A DNA stretch of 64,000 nucleotides from Devosia sp. (GTDB lineage Bacteria; Pseudomonadota; Alphaproteobacteria; Rhizobiales; Devosiaceae): the NCBI RefSeq assembly GCF_017307495.1, contig NZ_JAFKHE010000027.1:42504-106503 (forward strand). Reading direction: 5' to 3'. Both the position numbers and the translations under genes were made by a program. Positions 48,083-56,120 of the stretch are shown here, piece after piece (position 1 is the first letter of the stretch; every line of letters starts with the position of its first letter). The notes below the pieces were generated by a model. The model saw only the letters and a list, made by a program, of their open reading frames with translations. It was not told the origin of the DNA and searched no databases.

Positions 48083-49342
48083 TTACTGCTGGTAGGAGCC
48101 AGTACGGTCGGCAACAGCCTGCAGAGCCGCTTCCGGAGTGGCGCTGCCCTGCAGCACCGAGTCGAACGCCGAGGCGAGGTCGGCATTGTACTCGGCCATG
48201 TAGAGGGCCGGCGGCAGGCCGTGGGTGTTGGGGTTCTTCAGCGCGTCGAGCCAGACCTTGAAGTTCGGGATGTCATCGTAGGTGGCGCTGTCGACCAGCG
48301 ACAGGCGGCCCGGCAGGTTGGCCAGCACGTGGCTGAACTTCTCCATCGCCGACGGGCTGATGAGGTACTTCACGAACTCGGCGGCGGCTTCCTTGTTCTG
48401 GGTGTTGGTCGGGATGAAGATCGTCGACACGTCTGCCCAGGTCGAGCCGTTGAGCTCGGGGGTCTCGCCCGGAACCGGCACCACGCCCCAGTCCATACCG
48501 GCTTCGGTATTGAACTTGGCGCGCCATTCGCCCTCGAACACCATGGCGATCTTGCCCTGCTTGAACGAATCCTGGTCCGACATGTAGGGGCCGAAGCCAG
48601 CGACGAACTTGTTATAGGCCGCGGGGGTCACCGGCGCGACCACATTGTCGTAGTAGAACTGCACGCCCTTGACGAAGTTCGGGTCGGTCGGGGTCGGCTT
48701 TCCGTCGCGGTTCCAGTCGCCGCCGAAGGCGTAGCCGAGGGTCTTGAGGCCGGCCGAGATGTCGGTGAGGCCGAGGCCGAGCTGGGTGACGTTGCCTTCG
48801 GCGTCGACCTTGGTCAGCTTCTTGATGGCGTCGGCAAGCTCGGCCATCGAGGTCGGCGGGGTGACGCCGGCTTCATCGAGCAGCTTCTTGTTGTAGACGA
48901 GCTGGAAATTGTGCGTCGCGATCGGCACCGAATAGAGCGTGCCGTCGACGATCAGCTGCTTCATGATGCTCTCGGGGAAGTCCGAGGTATCGATGCCGAA
49001 CTCGTCGAGCGGCAGGAGGATACCCTGGTTCGACCACGACGCGATGTTGGACGCGAAGTTGTCGGAGACGTCGAACGCACCCTTGGCGCTCGACATCGAG
49101 GCCAGCTGCTTGGTCATGTCCGGGCTCGACACGCCCTTGACCACGATCTTGTCCTGGCTGGCATTGAAGTCCGCGATGATCTGCTCGAGCGCTGCGCCTT
49201 CGGCACCGCCCCACAGGTACGAGAAGGTAATCTCGGCCTTGTCCTGCGCCTGAGCCGCAAGCGCTCCACCGAACGTCATCACCACGCCGAACGCGGTTGC
49301 CATCGCGGCACGTGCCGCCCTGCCCTGAGCTTTCCGCTCCAT
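48083..49342 (-). CDS. CUT1 sugar-binding protein (third system)
   Basis: A 419-residue family 1 binding protein. Signal region MERKAQGRAARAAMATAFGV then VMTFGGALAAQAQ, cleaved near AQA-Q. Mature landmarks: EITFSYLWGGAEGAALEQII and KIAMVFEGEWRAKFNTEAGM. ATG at 49340-49342 is preceded by GGGAG at eight bases. Divergent from the GntR/UTRA regulator; the gap holds TACACC half-sites. Confidence 0.93.
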   Translation of the reverse strand: MERKAQGRAARAAMATAFGVVMTFGGALAAQAQDKAEITFSYLWGGAEGAALEQIIADFNASQDKIVVKGVSSPDMTKQLASMSSAKGAFDVSDNFASNIASWSNQGILLPLDEFGIDTSDFPESIMKQLIVDGTLYSVPIATHNFQLVYNKKLLDEAGVTPPTSMAELADAIKKLTKVDAEGNVTQLGLGLTDISAGLKTLGYAFGGDWNRDGKPTPTDPNFVKGVQFYYDNVVAPVTPAAYNKFVAGFGPYMSDQDSFKQGKIAMVFEGEWRAKFNTEAGMDWGVVPVPGETPELNGSTWADVSTIFIPTNTQNKEAAAEFVKYLISPSAMEKFSHVLANLPGRLSLVDSATYDDIPNFKVWLDALKNPNTHGLPPALYMAEYNADLASAFDSVLQGSATPEAALQAVADRTGSYQQ

Positions 49343-49374
49343 CTGCAAATCTCCCTTGGCTCAATGCCGTCAAA

Positions 49375-49461
49375 TGGTGTAGCCCAATTTTTTGAAGCAC
49401 GTCAACACGGCGCCTTATCTGACCAAGAATACACCGTCATGTGCAGGATTGGAGTACACCA
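49375..49461. promoter_or_regulatory. Three TGGTGTA/TACACC(A) half-sites between divergent genes
   Basis: TGGTGTA at 49375-49381, TACACCG at 49430-49436 and TACACCA at 49455-49461; the first and last are exact reverse complements. GntR/HutC regulators often bind TGGTxTAxACCA-like sites, so these are candidate operators for the adjacent UTRA regulator, controlling both directions. Confidence 0.45.
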
Positions 49462-49518
49462 TAGCTTGCGAACCGGGGGCCGGCTGTGATTGAATGCGCA
49501 CGAGCAAGAGGAGCCCCC

Positions 49519-50265
49519 ATGGCACAGACTACCGGAAACGGTCGCGCCGGCGGCAAGGGCGCCCAGCTGCGGGCCTACCTGCTTGGCCTCATCGACGGCG
49601 AGCTGAAGCCGCACGAGAAGCTGCCGACCGAGCGCGAACTCGCCGAGAGCTTCGGCGTCACGCGCCTGACGGTGCGACGCGCGCTCGACCAGCTCGGCTA
49701 CGAGGGCCGCGTGTACCGCACCCAGGGCGCCGGCACGTTCGTGTCGGAACCGCGCATCGCGAAGTCGGTGGAGCTGACCTCGTTCACCCAGGACATGCGC
49801 GCCCGCGGCCTGGTGCCCGGCTCGCTCGAAACCCAGGTGGAGGAAATCCCGGCGGGTGCCGAGATCGGGGCGCGCCTGGCGCTCAGCCCGCGCGAGCACG
49901 TGGCGCACCTCTTCCGCGTCCGCACCGCCGACGGCGAGCCGATGTGCATCGAGCACACCTATATCCCGGCCAAGATCGCGCCCGGGCTCGCCGCGCGCGC
50001 CATCGAGGGCTCGCTCTACCAGCTGCTGACCGAGACCTATCACCTGAAGGTCGAGAAGGCGGAACAGTCGATCCACGCCACCGTGCTCGATCCGCCGCTC
50101 GCCAAATTGCTCGGCGTCCCCGAATTCTCGCCGGCCTTCAAGGTCCAGCGCGTCGCCTACGATGCCCGGAACCAGCGCATCGAATATGCCGAAAGCGTCT
50201 ATCGCGCCGACCGCTACTCCTATGACTTCATCATCTACCGTACGACCAGAGACACCGCCAATTGA
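49519..50265 (+). CDS. GntR-family regulator with UTRA effector domain (HutC/NagR type)
   Basis: A 248-residue regulator. Winged helix at residues about 12-75 (LPTERELAESFGVTRLTVRR) and UTRA domain from about 90 (RVRTADGEPMCIEHTYIPAK, then YAESVYRADRYSYDFII). AGGAG precedes the ATG at 49519. UTRA proteins usually sense phosphorylated sugars or amino sugars. Coupled by a TTGA overlap to the DUF4127 gene, so regulator and enzymes are co-transcribed. Confidence 0.93.
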   Translation: MAQTTGNGRAGGKGAQLRAYLLGLIDGELKPHEKLPTERELAESFGVTRLTVRRALDQLGYEGRVYRTQGAGTFVSEPRIAKSVELTSFTQDMRARGLVPGSLETQVEEIPAGAEIGARLALSPREHVAHLFRVRTADGEPMCIEHTYIPAKIAPGLAARAIEGSLYQLLTETYHLKVEKAEQSIHATVLDPPLAKLLGVPEFSPAFKVQRVAYDARNQRIEYAESVYRADRYSYDFIIYRTTRDTAN

Positions 50266-51824
50266 CGTCCGCCCCGCGCGCCCTCTCCCTCGCCTTCCTT
50301 CCGCTCGATGAACGCCCGGTCAATATGGGGCTGCCGGCCGGCATCGCCGCCATTGCCGGCGCGACGCTCGTCCTGCCGCCGGCCGAGCTGCTGCCGAACC
50401 TGCGCCGGCCGGGCGATGCCGACGCGCTCGGGCGCTGGCTCGGGAACACGGCGGCGTCGACCGATGCAGTCATCGCCTCGCTCGACATGCTCTGCTACGG
50501 CGGCCTGATCGCCGCCCGCACGACCGCCGATACGACGCTCACCGCCCTGACCCGGCTGGATGTGCTGCGCCGGCTGCATGCCGACCACCCCGACCTGCCG
50601 CTTTGCGCCGTGTCGCTGGTGATGCGCGCCTCCAACTCCTACAACCCGCAGGAAGAACCGGACTACTGGGCGCAGCACGGCATGGAGCTGCACAAGCTCG
50701 GCGCCCTGCACCACCGCGACCTGCTCGAGACCCTCGGCGCCGGCGAGTTCGGCGGCAACGCCGAAGCGCTGGCCGCGCTCCGCGCCGACCTGCCCGGCGA
50801 CATCGTCGCCGATTTCGAGCGCCGGCGGCTGCGCAACCACCATGTCAACCTAGAGGCCATCGCACTGGCCTCGGAAGGCGTCCTCGACCCGCTGCTGATC
50901 ACCGCCGACGACACCGCCGAGCACTCCGCCGGCTCGGTGGAGCAGGTCTGGCTCAGGCAGTGGACCAGGGTCTTGCCGATCGCCGGCGAGGTGCTGATGT
51001 ATCCGGGCGCCGACGAGGTCGCCGCGGTCCTCGTCGCCCGCCAGCTCGCCGCGCATTTCGGCGTCACCCCGCGCTTCACCGTCGAATGCGCCGATCCGCC
51101 GGGGATGGAGCGCATCGCCAAGTACGAAAACAGCCCCATGCGCGAGGCCGTGGAGCGCCAGATCCGCGCCAGCGGATCGCTCGTCGTGAACGATCCGGGC
51201 GCCATGGTGCTGGTCGTGCATGCGCCCGATCCGAAGCGGCGCGACCATTGCGGCATGGTGATCGACCGTTCCGGCCAGCACGACGCCAAGGGCTCCGCCT
51301 TCGACGTGGCGGATACTGCCGAGGCCGTCAAGACCGCCGATCTCATCGCCACCCTGCTCGCCGCCGGCCGTGACGTGGCGCTGGCCGACCTGCGCTATTC
51401 GAACGGCGCCGACCCGCTGCTGGTGGAAGAACTGCACCGCCGCGGCATCCTGCTCGACATCGTCGCCTATGGCGGCTGGAACACCGCCGGCAACGCGCTC
51501 GGCTCGGTGGTTGCCGCCGCCGCCGCGATCCAGATCGGGCGCGCGGCGGGAACGCTGGATGCGGGAGCCGCGCAACGCATGCTGCTGCATCGCCTGATCG
51601 AGGACTATGCCTACATGACGCTGGCGCGGAACCCCTACAATGCCGGCGTCTATAGCTTCCGCGACCGGGGCGAGGAGGCGCGGGCCGAAGCTGCGGTCGC
51701 CGACGACCTCGATGCGTCGCTGAAGCGTTTGACCGGACGGCTCGACCTCGGCATCACCAATGTGACCTTCCCCTGGCATCGCAGCTTCGAGATCGACTTC
51801 ACCATCGTGGGAGATCTCGCATGA
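50262..51824 (+). CDS. DUF4127-family protein
   Basis: A 520-residue protein whose opening (LAFLPLDERPVNMGLPAGIA) and SLDMLCYGGLIAARTT, LVMRASNSYNPQEEPDYWAQ blocks mark DUF4127, a family without settled biochemistry to my knowledge. No signal peptide; probably cytosolic. Late motifs YGGWNTAGNALGSVVAAAAA and DYAYMTLARNPYNAGV are well conserved in such proteins. TTG start within the regulator stop (TTGA) and ATGA overlap with the nanE gene: the three are translated together, tying it to amino-sugar metabolism. Confidence 0.88.
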   Translation: MTSAPRALSLAFLPLDERPVNMGLPAGIAAIAGATLVLPPAELLPNLRRPGDADALGRWLGNTAASTDAVIASLDMLCYGGLIAARTTADTTLTALTRLDVLRRLHADHPDLPLCAVSLVMRASNSYNPQEEPDYWAQHGMELHKLGALHHRDLLETLGAGEFGGNAEALAALRADLPGDIVADFERRRLRNHHVNLEAIALASEGVLDPLLITADDTAEHSAGSVEQVWLRQWTRVLPIAGEVLMYPGADEVAAVLVARQLAAHFGVTPRFTVECADPPGMERIAKYENSPMREAVERQIRASGSLVVNDPGAMVLVVHAPDPKRRDHCGMVIDRSGQHDAKGSAFDVADTAEAVKTADLIATLLAAGRDVALADLRYSNGADPLLVEELHRRGILLDIVAYGGWNTAGNALGSVVAAAAAIQIGRAAGTLDAGAAQRMLLHRLIEDYAYMTLARNPYNAGVYSFRDRGEEARAEAAVADDLDASLKRLTGRLDLGITNVTFPWHRSFEIDFTIVGDLA

Positions 51825-52498
51825 GCCCGATCCTCGACCGCCTGAAGCGGCAGCTCGTCGTCTCCTCCCAGGCCATGAACCCCAGGAGCCCGCTGCGCCG
51901 GCCCGAGATTCTCGCGCTGCTGGCCGAGGCCGCCGAACTGGGCGGCGCCGGCGGCTTTCGCGTCGATGGCACGGACGTCGTCCGGCTGCTGCGCGGTCGC
52001 ACCGAACTGCCGATCATCGGCATCGCCAAGGATCGCCGCGAGGGCTTCGACAACTACATCACCACCAGCATCGCCGACGCGGAGGCGCTGTCCGACGCCG
52101 GGGCGGACATCGTCGCCATCCAGGCAACCACCGGCACCCGCCCGGGTGAGAGCTTCGCCCAGATCGCTGCTGCCGCGCATCGCCGCGGCCGCCTCGTGAT
52201 GGCCGACATCGCCACGTTCGACGAGGCGCAGCGGGCCGTGACCGAGGGCGCCGACATCGTCGCCACCACCATGGTCGGGCATACATCCCAGACCGAAGGC
52301 GCCGCCCGCCCGCCGCTGGACCTGGTCCGACGGCTGCTCGCCGAACTCGATGTGCCGGTGATCGTCGAAGGCGGCATCTGGACGCCAGAGCACGTCGCCG
52401 CCTCCTTCGCCGCCGGCGCCCATGCCGTGGTCTGCGGCTCGGCCATCACCGCCCCCGACATCATCACCAGCCGGCTGGTCGCGGCGATCCCGGCCTGA
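51821..52498 (+). CDS. nanE: NanE-type N-acylglucosamine-6-phosphate 2-epimerase
   Basis: A 225-residue TIM-barrel epimerase interconverting N-acetylmannosamine-6-phosphate and N-acetylglucosamine-6-phosphate. Catalytic lysine K70 (IIGIAKDR) and glutamate E183 (VIVEGGIWTPE) are in place, as are the phosphate-binding GAHAVVCGSAIT and VATTMVGHTS. With the ROK kinase at 45375 it would complete a NanK-NanE step, although no NanA lyase is in the window. Related epimerases act on other phosphosugars, so substrate assignment is tentative. Confidence 0.87.
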   Translation: MSPILDRLKRQLVVSSQAMNPRSPLRRPEILALLAEAAELGGAGGFRVDGTDVVRLLRGRTELPIIGIAKDRREGFDNYITTSIADAEALSDAGADIVAIQATTGTRPGESFAQIAAAAHRRGRLVMADIATFDEAQRAVTEGADIVATTMVGHTSQTEGAARPPLDLVRRLLAELDVPVIVEGGIWTPEHVAASFAAGAHAVVCGSAITAPDIITSRLVAAIPA

Positions 52499-52532
52499 CC
52501 GGTCCGGAGCAAACCACCGCCGCAAAAAGCAA

Positions 52533-52556
52533 AAAGCCCCGCTTTCGCGGGGCTTT
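52533..52556. terminator. Bidirectional rho-independent terminator between nanE and tRNA-Met
   Basis: Stem AAAGCCCCGC/GCGGGGCTTT with loop TTTC. Read on the minus strand it is followed by CTTTTTGCTTTTTG, a strong U-rich tract for the tRNA transcript. On the + strand the tail (CTTTCGTC) is weaker but could end the nanE operon. Confidence 0.85.
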
Positions 52557-52569
52557 CGTCAATCGGGAT

Positions 52570-52646
<77 letters not shown>

Positions 52647-52783
52647 TCAGATTCAATCCCTTGATTGATCGCGCCCTTTGCATGCGGCCATCACCGCGGC
52701 GCAGGGCGTATATAGGGGGTGATCCCTCGGACCTCAAGGCAAAAAGCGCGGGCCGTGACAGTTTTTTGACCGCGTGGCCGGCC

Positions 52784-53602
52784 TCAGTTGGCCGGGGCAG
52801 GAACCGGAGCCGGATCGGTCGCGGGCGGCGCGGCGCCCTCCGTCGCCTTCGGCGGCGGGGAGGTCCTGGTGCAGCCGATGCCGATCTCGCGATAGAGCTT
52901 GTTGCCGGCGTTGACCAGCTGCAGCTTCGCCACCTCGAGGCCGCGCCGGCTGGCGCGCGGCCCCAGCGCCTCGGGGCGCTTGGCAACGTCCTTGACCAGC
53001 TTCTCGAGGTAGGGGACGAGGAGCTGGATCGAGTCGAGTGCGGCGAACGTCGCCGGACAGCTCCTCGAAATGCCGGCCGACACCGCCGCCGCAAGGTTGG
53101 CCTCGGCCACCTGTCGCGCCTCGATCACCGCCTGGGTGTACTCGGCCGTCTGCACCTTTGCCGGCTTGCCGTAGCGCGGATCGCCCGCCTTGTCGGCTGG
53201 CACAATGAACGCAGCGCAGCGGCGGGTCAGCCACTCCTCGGCCCGGACCCGCGAGGCGAAGGTGATGACCCTCGCCTGCACCACCATCGACTTGACCGGC
53301 AGCGCCTCCTTGGCAGGCTTGCTCCTGAGCGCCTCGTCGGCATCGGCCAGCATCCGGTAGCCGAGGGCCAGGGAGTTGGCCGCGCGCGTCAGCTCGAGGC
53401 AGTCGCCAGCCTTCGCCGCTGGCTGCAGCTTCAGCGTATCCTGCCCCACGCTGGCGGTGATCGCGCCGACCAGACCGCCCAGTGCCTTGAGGTCCATCGC
53501 GGCGATCGCGGCCTTGTCGGGCTGATCCTGCGCCAGGCTTGCGGCTGGGGCCAGGAGCTCGAGCACTCCGGCAATGACGAGCAGCGGCAACAGCTTGCGC
53601 AA
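52784..53602 (-). CDS. Secreted protein of unknown function
   Basis: A 272-residue protein I do not recognise. Residues 1-24 are a Sec signal (LLPLLVIAGVLELLAPAASL, cleaved near SLA-Q). The body is alanine- and lysine-rich and predicted helical with several cysteines (DCLEL, RRCAAF, RSCPAT, IGCTRT) that could form disulfides in the periplasm. The last 25 residues are a Pro/Ala tail. TTG start (53600-53602) behind AAGGGA. It stands alone between a tRNA and a divergent reductase. Confidence 0.75.
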   Translation of the reverse strand: MRKLLPLLVIAGVLELLAPAASLAQDQPDKAAIAAMDLKALGGLVGAITASVGQDTLKLQPAAKAGDCLELTRAANSLALGYRMLADADEALRSKPAKEALPVKSMVVQARVITFASRVRAEEWLTRRCAAFIVPADKAGDPRYGKPAKVQTAEYTQAVIEARQVAEANLAAAVSAGISRSCPATFAALDSIQLLVPYLEKLVKDVAKRPEALGPRASRRGLEVAKLQLVNAGNKLYREIGIGCTRTSPPPKATEGAAPPATDPAPVPAPAN

Positions 53603-53727
53603 CGATAGTCCCTTCCGTGTTGAGCGCGCAATTTCACCGATTGGCCCGCGCGGCGCAACCTCGGGGATTGTCTCAATGTCGTGAGCCCCATACGGTCACG
53701 CGCCGCACACTAGGGGATAGACCACCA

Positions 53728-54771
53728 ATGAAGATGAACAAGCTCGGCCGCACCGATGTGCTGGTTTCGGAGATCTGCCTGGGCACGATGACCTGGGGCA
53801 AACAGAACACCGAAGCCGAAGGCCATGAGCAGATGGACTATGCCATCACGCAGGGCATCAACTTCTTCGACACGGCCGAAATGTACGCCGTGCCGCCCGA
53901 TGCCTCGACCTACGGCAAGACCGAGGAGATCATCGGCAGCTGGTTCGCAAGGACCGGCAGGCGCGACCAGATCGTGCTCGCCAGCAAGGTCGCCGGCGGC
54001 GGCCGGCCGTGGGTTCGCGGCGGTCGCGGCATCGACGGGCCGAGCGTGCGCGAGGCAGTAGAGGGGAGCCTCCGGCGGCTGAGGACCGACTGGATCGACC
54101 TGTACCAGATCCACTGGCCGCGCCGCGGGCACTATCACTGGGAAGGCTCGTGGGACTACGACCCCTACAAGCAGGATCGCGACGCGGCGCTGCCCAACCT
54201 GCTCGAGGTGCTGCAGGTGATGGGCGAGCTCGTCAAGGAAGGCAAGATCCGCTACTTCGGCCTCTCCAACGAGACGGCCTGGGGCACCATGCAGTACCTG
54301 AAGCTCTCGATGGAACTGGGGCTGCCGCGCGTGCAGACCATCCAGAACGAGTACAACTTCCTGCGCCGCTACTACGACCTGGATCTCGCCGAACTCGCCT
54401 ACCACGAGGATGTCGGCCTGCTCGCCTACTCCCCGCTCGCGGCGGGCGCGATCAGCGGCAAGTACCTCGATGGGGCGATCCCTCCCGGATCGCGCGGCGA
54501 TGTGTCCAAGCCCCGCGGCAACTACCGCTCCAACCCGTACACCGAGCCGGCGATCCGGGCCTATATCGAGCTCGCCAGAAAGCACGGCCTCGACGTCAAC
54601 CAGATGGCCATCGCCTTCTGCCTGACCAAGCCGTTCATGACCTCGGTGATCATCGGCGCGACGACGATGGAGCAGCTCAAGGCCGACATTGGTGCGGCCG
54701 ATGTGACGCTGAGCCCCGAAGTGCTGGAGGGCATCCAGCAGATCTTCATGCGCTACGCACGGACGCTCTAG
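53728..54771 (+). CDS. NADP(H)-dependent aldo-keto reductase (Tas-like)
   Basis: A 347-residue aldo-keto reductase. The catalytic tetrad is visible as D48 and Y53 (FFDTAEMYAVP), K87 (LASKVAG) and H129 (LYQIHWP). Start motif LGRTDVLVSEICLGTMTWG and the C-terminal MTSVIIGATTMEQLKADI (NADP binding) match E. coli Tas-type enzymes in sequence and length. Reduces an aldehyde or ketone in the cytosol; substrate unknown. ATG at 53728 is supported by the family N-terminus rather than the longer frame. Confidence 0.92.
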   Translation: MKMNKLGRTDVLVSEICLGTMTWGKQNTEAEGHEQMDYAITQGINFFDTAEMYAVPPDASTYGKTEEIIGSWFARTGRRDQIVLASKVAGGGRPWVRGGRGIDGPSVREAVEGSLRRLRTDWIDLYQIHWPRRGHYHWEGSWDYDPYKQDRDAALPNLLEVLQVMGELVKEGKIRYFGLSNETAWGTMQYLKLSMELGLPRVQTIQNEYNFLRRYYDLDLAELAYHEDVGLLAYSPLAAGAISGKYLDGAIPPGSRGDVSKPRGNYRSNPYTEPAIRAYIELARKHGLDVNQMAIAFCLTKPFMTSVIIGATTMEQLKADIGAADVTLSPEVLEGIQQIFMRYARTL

Positions 54772-54813
54772 GCGGGTCGAACGAGACACCCTCCTTGCGC
54801 CCACCTCCACCGG

Positions 54814-54903
54814 GTCATCCCCGCGAAAGCGGGGACCTCGGTTTGCGATGTCGCCTCACGCACCAAAAACAGAGATTCCCGCTTTCGCGGGAATGACTCC
54901 GTG
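54814..54903. repeat. Palindromic repeat, family B
   Basis: GTCATCCCCGCGAAAGCGGG and CCCGCTTTCGCGGGAATGAC arms around about 40 bases. Same flanks (CACCGG before the left arm, CTCCGTG after the right arm) as the copy at 16135. It follows the aldo-keto reductase stop. Confidence 0.87.
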
Positions 54904-55102
54904 AGTTTCGGCAAGGCTAGAGAGTGAAACTCCCGCCTTTTTGCGAACGCCCCGCCGCATTCTAGCTCCACCGTCACAGGCAAAATACCCTTCCCCCTCG
55001 GCGCGCCAATATGGCACCGCAATTCTCGACCCGATCGATGGGGTTTGGCACTCTGTCGACATGCGCCGGGGTTCCTCCTCCCTCCCTCCCCGGCCGCGAT
55101 GC
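54904..55102. other. Non-coding stretch, nothing recognised
   Basis: Together with the repeat before it and the hairpin after it, this belongs to the 387-base gap between the aldo-keto reductase and the small ORF at 55159. It is locally AT-richer around 54930-55030 and could hold the promoter of the downstream genes, but I see no convincing -35/-10 pair. A minus-strand open frame across it includes the repeat and is not credible. Confidence 0.5.
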
Positions 55103-55136
55103 GACCCCGCCGCCACCCCCTGTCGGTGGCGGGGTC
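55103..55136 (+). promoter_or_regulatory. Strong GC hairpin just upstream of the small ORF
   Basis: GACCCCGCCGCCACC and GGTGGCGGGGTC pair with a three-base bulge and a CCCTGTC loop. It ends ten bases before the Shine-Dalgarno GAGGAG (55146-55151) of the ORF at 55159. There is no U-run, so it looks like a leader structure rather than a terminator. Confidence 0.45.
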
Positions 55137-55158
55137 GATCAACTCGAGGAGATGCAAG

Positions 55159-55359
55159 ATGCTTCATTTCATCGGTATCCTCAGCCCACGCGAAGACTTC
55201 GCCGAGGGTGACGATCGGCAGAAGCCGTTCTTCGGGCCGGAGCTGCGGTTGACCCCGGGCCCGCGGAAGAAGGCCGAGCCCGACGACCGGCGTCCGCGGC
55301 AGACCGACCCGGCCGAGACGATGCGGTTCGCCGAGCTGCTCGCTCCGCCCTTCCTCTAG
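55159..55359 (+). CDS. Small protein of unknown function, 66 residues
   Basis: Not recognised. It has a well spaced GAGGAG before ATG 55159. The sequence opens MLHFIGILSPREDFAEGDD, is highly charged in the middle (KKAEPDDRRPRQTDP) and ends with a short hydrophobic LLAPPFL. No signal peptide. A hairpin lies immediately upstream of its ribosome site and a DUF599 gene starts 60 bases downstream. Coding status rests on the ribosome site and context only. Confidence 0.45.
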   Translation: MLHFIGILSPREDFAEGDDRQKPFFGPELRLTPGPRKKAEPDDRRPRQTDPAETMRFAELLAPPFL

Positions 55360-55419
55360 GGCAACCGGACCGGGGTCGCGCTATAAGGGAGCATCCGATT
55401 CGCCGAGGGCTCCGGTCCG

Positions 55420-56106
55420 ATGACCCTGGTCGCCACGCTTTTTCCACTCGTGTGCTGGTTCGCCTACAACTATGGCGTGCCCCTGCTCGAGAAGCAGCGT
55501 CCCTCGCTGTCGGTGATCATGTCGATGCAGCGCCGACGCTGGGTGGCGAACGCGGTCAACCGCGAGACGCCAATGGACGCGATCCTTGCCGGCAACCTGA
55601 TGGGCTCGGTGAGCTTTCTCGCCTCGACCTCGGTGCTGCTGGTGCTGGCGGTGTTCACCGCCTTCGGCAACCTGACGGCGCTGATGGGGACGCTCGACAT
55701 CGTCGGCATCCACGCCGGCTACTCGACGCAGGACGTGCAGATCCACCTGTTCGTGACGCTTGCCATCTTCGTGCTCAGCTTCTTTTCGTTCACCCTGGCG
55801 CTGCGCCAGTTCAACCATTTCTGCATCCTGCTCGGCGCGATCGAACAGTCGCAGCACACGACGCGTGACGAGATCGACGCGATCGCGCATCTAAACACGC
55901 TGGCCGCCAAGAACTTCAACAACGGCATCCGGGCCTACTACTTCGCCGTGCCCATGGTGTTCTGGTTCGCGACCGAATGGCTGTCGATCGTCACGAGCCT
56001 TGTCACCGTCGCCTTCCTCATCCACCGCGAGTTCTTCTCGAGTGCGCATCGGGTCGCCGCTTCGGTCGCGGTCCTGGCGAGCCGGCGCGAGCAGGAGCGC
56101 GGCTGA
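55420..56106 (+). CDS. DUF599 inner-membrane protein
   Basis: A 228-residue integral membrane protein with about four predicted helices: near residues 2-20, 57-85, 105-128 and 180-200. The signature region RRRWVANAVNRETPMDAILA and LRQFNHFCILLGAIE identify DUF599, a family of unknown function common in alphaproteobacteria. Followed by a convergent Sel1 protein 15 bases away. Confidence 0.88.
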   Translation: MTLVATLFPLVCWFAYNYGVPLLEKQRPSLSVIMSMQRRRWVANAVNRETPMDAILAGNLMGSVSFLASTSVLLVLAVFTAFGNLTALMGTLDIVGIHAGYSTQDVQIHLFVTLAIFVLSFFSFTLALRQFNHFCILLGAIEQSQHTTRDEIDAIAHLNTLAAKNFNNGIRAYYFAVPMVFWFATEWLSIVTSLVTVAFLIHREFFSSAHRVAASVAVLASRREQERG

Positions 56107-56120
56107 GGCCGGACCCGGCC

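Noticed and set aside
54768..55157. 129-residue minus-strand ORF after the aldo-keto reductase
   Set aside because: A third of it is translated family B repeat (ESFPRKRES, PAFAGMTR-type peptides) and there is no ribosome site or homologous motif.
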